This document shows, piece after piece, positions 60,811-64,000 of a stretch of DNA of 64,000 nt. The DNA lies in contig OX104134.1 of NCBI GenBank assembly GCA_944470555.2, positions 104,154,701-104,218,700 on the forward strand, read 5' to 3'. Below the pieces are notes generated by a model. The model was not told where the DNA came from. It searched no databases and saw only the letters and a program-made list of their open reading frames with translations. The DNA is from Heterobilharzia americana. Taxonomy: Eukaryota > Platyhelminthes > Trematoda > Strigeidida > Schistosomatidae. Numbering within the stretch: position 1 is the first letter of the stretch; each line of letters opens with the position of its first letter. Made by a program: the position numbers and the translations under genes.

Positions 60811-63800
60811 AAGAATAAAGGATTTCCTTTAGTCATTTTTGTGCACCTATCGATGCATCTAGTCGTCTACTGTCCTGTATATATACAGTTCCCTCTAAAG
60901 GACGACTTGAGTCGAATATCTGTATTCATATAACTGATCCATACTGGTTCCCAAGTAATATTTTACAATAGACCATCTTTAAAACCAATAAAAACAAGTG
61001 GTAACGAAAATAAGTCATTTGAGTCGTGGTAAGATTCAGCTGACCTACTTCTCAGTGACTGGTCTTGATTTGGTGGCAGATTTCTTTTATTTATAGCCCT
61101 TATATGTTACAGATCACAACCTGTTTCTCAGCTGGCTAGATGGGTAGATAGACTACAATAAAAGTTATAGACAGACCACAGTTCCGGATTCTTAAACGCA
61201 CTTTGATTTGAAAAATAATGGATTGGACTGTATGATTTGCAAATTCAAAAAGAAAACAGATAGATCATCAAAATATCAGATATGGCATCGGTTATTAGGC
61301 TTTTATTTCTCGACATCCAAAAGTAACTTATGCTGGCAAGTGCAAAATCCTGATCGAATTCCTAGCCAATAGTTACCGCAACGCAGGGGCAACAAGCTGA
61401 ATGCCATGATCTTAGGTTCGCTTATCAACAGCGCCCCACGTATATTGGATTTGTAACTTTTGTACAAGATGATTCTCAATCAGTTATTTGCAAACTTTTG
61501 TAAGTTTACATGAGTTAAGTCAGGGATGAAGAGACTGAGCTAGGAATTTTTGTTGTAAACTGAAAGTGCGTAGAAAATCGCTTAGGCGGTGGATAGAGCG
61601 TAACTCTTGATTACCAGCCAAAACTCAACCCTTTTACCCTTTTCTATCATTCAGACATGAAACACAACCTTAGTCAACAGACTTAAGTGACTATCAAGGG
61701 CTTGACAGCAACACTTTCCGCCACCAAGCAACCCATTGCATAACGTAATTCCCCAAAATTTCATGGGTTAGATTCAGTTCTATTCAACTTCACCGCCTTT
61801 AAAACACCAAAATTTTAGGTTCCCCACAAGCCAGGAAGGAAAATAAGTTGACCGTAGGTAAAGGAATTCAAATAAGGAAGATCAATATATAATTAAAAAT
61901 AAATTGCAAAATAAATGGGAGCTTCTTTTGAGTGAAACCTAGCAGATATCGGTCAAAACGTCAAAGAATATATGATGTAGCATGAGTGGCCGTGGTGCTT
62001 TACCCTGTAGGGGTATAAAGACATATTATATCCTTTAATTAGGCTATTCCGAGTACATTTTATGAACCAGGTGGTGGCACACATTATTACTTTGGATTTC
62101 AAAAGTGTTCATATACTATGGCAAAACGCATCACCATCCATAAGAAAAATAAGATTAAAAGTTTTAATAGTTAGCTTTTTTCTTTGGCAGATGCTAACTC
62201 GCATAGGGTTTTAGAGTTCAGACTGAGATAGCGGTTTGCATAGTATGATATGGGAAGCAAGTTAGTCCTCATAATTTTTTTCTGTAATGGTTAGTGCACC
62301 CAACTTGTTAGAATTCGGTCAATATTATTGTAGACACAAAAGTAATATGAAAAATGAAAAACACCAACTGAGTTTGTTATGTTAAATTCTTCATATTTCA
62401 TGACGAAACAGATGTCTGTTAAGGCATTTGCTTCGAAATAGTGTAAACTATGGAAGTTGATGAGGAAGTGCATTTTATTTTTAAGCATGTCTGATCGGAC
62501 TTCTAAAAATTAGCGGAAGCAACCTGAGTTCCAGCTGTTCACTTATGTTTCTTACTTTGAATCTCTTTTCCTTTGAACATAAAAATGCCAAACAAACAAA
62601 TTAACTCGATCTACATTTTGCTTTGCGTGAAATGATACCCGAAGTATTTTTAGTCAGTCACGAATCTCTTTGCTGTGCACAGTTGGGGCTTAAAACAAAA
62701 CTCGATGTAGAATTTAGTGTGAAATTTAACAGCACAAAAGTAAAAACATATAAACAATAGGCCCCAATTCTAAGGTAAAAAATTTCCTTAATACTAGAGT
62801 AGAGTTTAAGTACTACGGTAGATTATAATTTCATTATGGCCATTACTAAGCCTCTCATATGTTAAAAAAATATTGCTTACTGGTAGCCTTTTGAGCAGAA
62901 TTTATCTCTTGCAATCACGTCCTCATGTGAGACTTAAAAGATCTTCAGTGGAAAATCTTCATTTTTAGGAAAGGTACAAAGTTATATTGTGGTTAAATAA
63001 AAACGTAAAACCGCCAACCTTAAGGAAACAATAACGAGAAAGTCACTTGGATGTGCTGAGTGATAAATTGTTTTGCAAACAAACATGGTAGTCAGCAGCG
63101 CAACAACTCAAGTATCATTGAAAGAAAACAAGAAGGATGTGACTCTCTGAATAGCCCACAACAGTTCATACCTTTTCCAAAGTGACAGGGATTATTTTTG
63201 AATCATTAAATAAAATATCTTAAAAAAGTAAAAACCAGGCTTCATATCTATCTTTTTATGCCATTTGCTTAACTCACAAGACTTTCTATGTCAGAATTTT
63301 GTGTCGTTGGGAAAACTAAGAGTGAAATAGCGAAATTACATAGGTCATATTTGTCAAGATGCAAACGTTACTGGTCATATGATTTCGTGATTGCTGCGTC
63401 AAATAAGTTCATGAATTCAATAAAGCACAGCCATAAGCATTAGACTTTTATGCTGAATTTTATGGTTTATCACACTTGTCTCGTTGAAGTGACAGAGTCA
63501 AGTATACTCGCTATTGCGCCAGTTATCGTATTATGCTAACTTCTTACTCACGATCTCTTGAACACTTCTCCCACATACTCACTAATATTTGCGCCAGTGA
63601 ATAAATACAATAATTCTTCTACTTGTCTCAGACGAACACCATCTATTTAGGTGATGTGCTAAATTTATAAATAGGGAATTGTCGTACATAGTGCATTTAA
63701 AACATAATCCTCGCCATAGATTCTCGAAAAAATTATTACTTCTAATAGCTGGAAAAACGATAGTAACCCTATTTCTACGTCACAACTTTATGATTCCTAT

Positions 63801-64000
63801 TGTATCAATAAACACAAACGAGGAAATATTTCCTCATTAAATGTTTTTACTAGAATGAACATTGCTTAGTTGATGCTCCAAAAAAAGTGGAAAAATTCTG
63901 CAAGTCAAATAAATTTTGTGCTAGAAATCCATTGTTTTAGTAACAGAAACTCACATCCTAAATTATTTACGTGGTTTTAGATAAATTACAATATAAAGTT
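60811..64000. other. AT-rich stretch without recognisable gene
   Basis: No retroelement motif, SINE box or domain was found on either strand. The only open frame of note (62,291-62,488, -) has no motif. It is noticeably freer of readable repeats than the rest of the window, so it may be intron or intergenic DNA. Confidence 0.35.

Noticed and set aside
62390..62430. ACGAAACAGATGTCTGTT as a hammerhead part
   Set aside because: No CTGANGA core with pairing stem II lies upstream. GAAAC plus a short hairpin alone is not enough.

Overview
This window looks like repeat-dense nuclear DNA from a digenean flatworm, most likely a schistosome-like blood fluke. The reasons are (i) many APE-type non-LTR retrotransposons of the RTE clade, including copies I recognise as resembling schistosome SR2; (ii) tRNA-derived SINE-like units carrying hammerhead-ribozyme-like motifs, the architecture described for the schistosome Sm-alpha family; and (iii) very short, isolated host-like open frames with GT/AG borders inside AT-rich DNA. 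There are no bacterial operons, no CRISPR array and no complete host gene. Most open frames here are shadows of decayed retroelements, and many only look like ORFs because non-ATG starts were counted. All family assignments come from reading motifs, not from a database search.

Layout: 1-6.2 kb holds old fragments (CR1/Jockey-type endonuclease on -, RT on +, and a Gypsy-like protease scrap on +). 6.2-12.5 kb is largely unreadable old DNA. 12.5-16.1 kb is a decayed minus-strand RTE copy containing a 381-nt N gap. 18.6-21.2 kb holds RTE 3' fragments. 21.5-23.5 kb is a minus-strand CR1/Jockey-type element split by an AT microsatellite. 24.9-28.9 kb holds a 3'UTR fragment and a possible ankyrin-repeat exon on +. 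29.0-31.8 kb is an SR2-like copy on -. 31.9-32.5 kb holds SINE-like units with two oppositely oriented hammerhead-like motifs. 34.1-34.4 kb holds a candidate host exon on -. 34.4-40.4 kb is an old RTE copy interrupted by a younger one (36.04-39.29 kb), with a third repeat, carrying another hammerhead-like motif, inserted in its 5' region. 41.3-45.3 kb is the best-preserved element: an RTE copy whose endonuclease-RT frame is broken by one visible frameshift. 46.4-47.35 kb is an RTE 3' fragment on +.

The most striking structure is at 48.6-57.65 kb. Two 1,699-bp inverted arms (49,003-50,701 and 54,440-56,138), identical in every block I compared, flank 3.7 kb of minus-strand RTE sequence. Each arm carries an SR2-like internal-deletion derivative next to an RTE reverse-transcriptase segment. 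The 5' and 3' parts of the disrupted element lie outside and inside the arms in the pattern expected from a staggered-break inversion, although an assembly error could look the same. Further right are another repeat, a SINE-like unit (58.84 kb), a convincing minus-strand host exon with splice borders but an internal frame break (59,152-59,534), an RTE 3' end running into a 208-nt N gap, a TA/GATA microsatellite, and more than 3 kb of AT-rich sequence without recognisable genes.

The retroelements do not form a pathway. They are layers of parasitic insertions, probably in introns or intergenic DNA of one or more host genes. I found no convincing undescribed multi-gene system. The ribozyme-bearing repeats and the inverted structure are the parts most worth following up.
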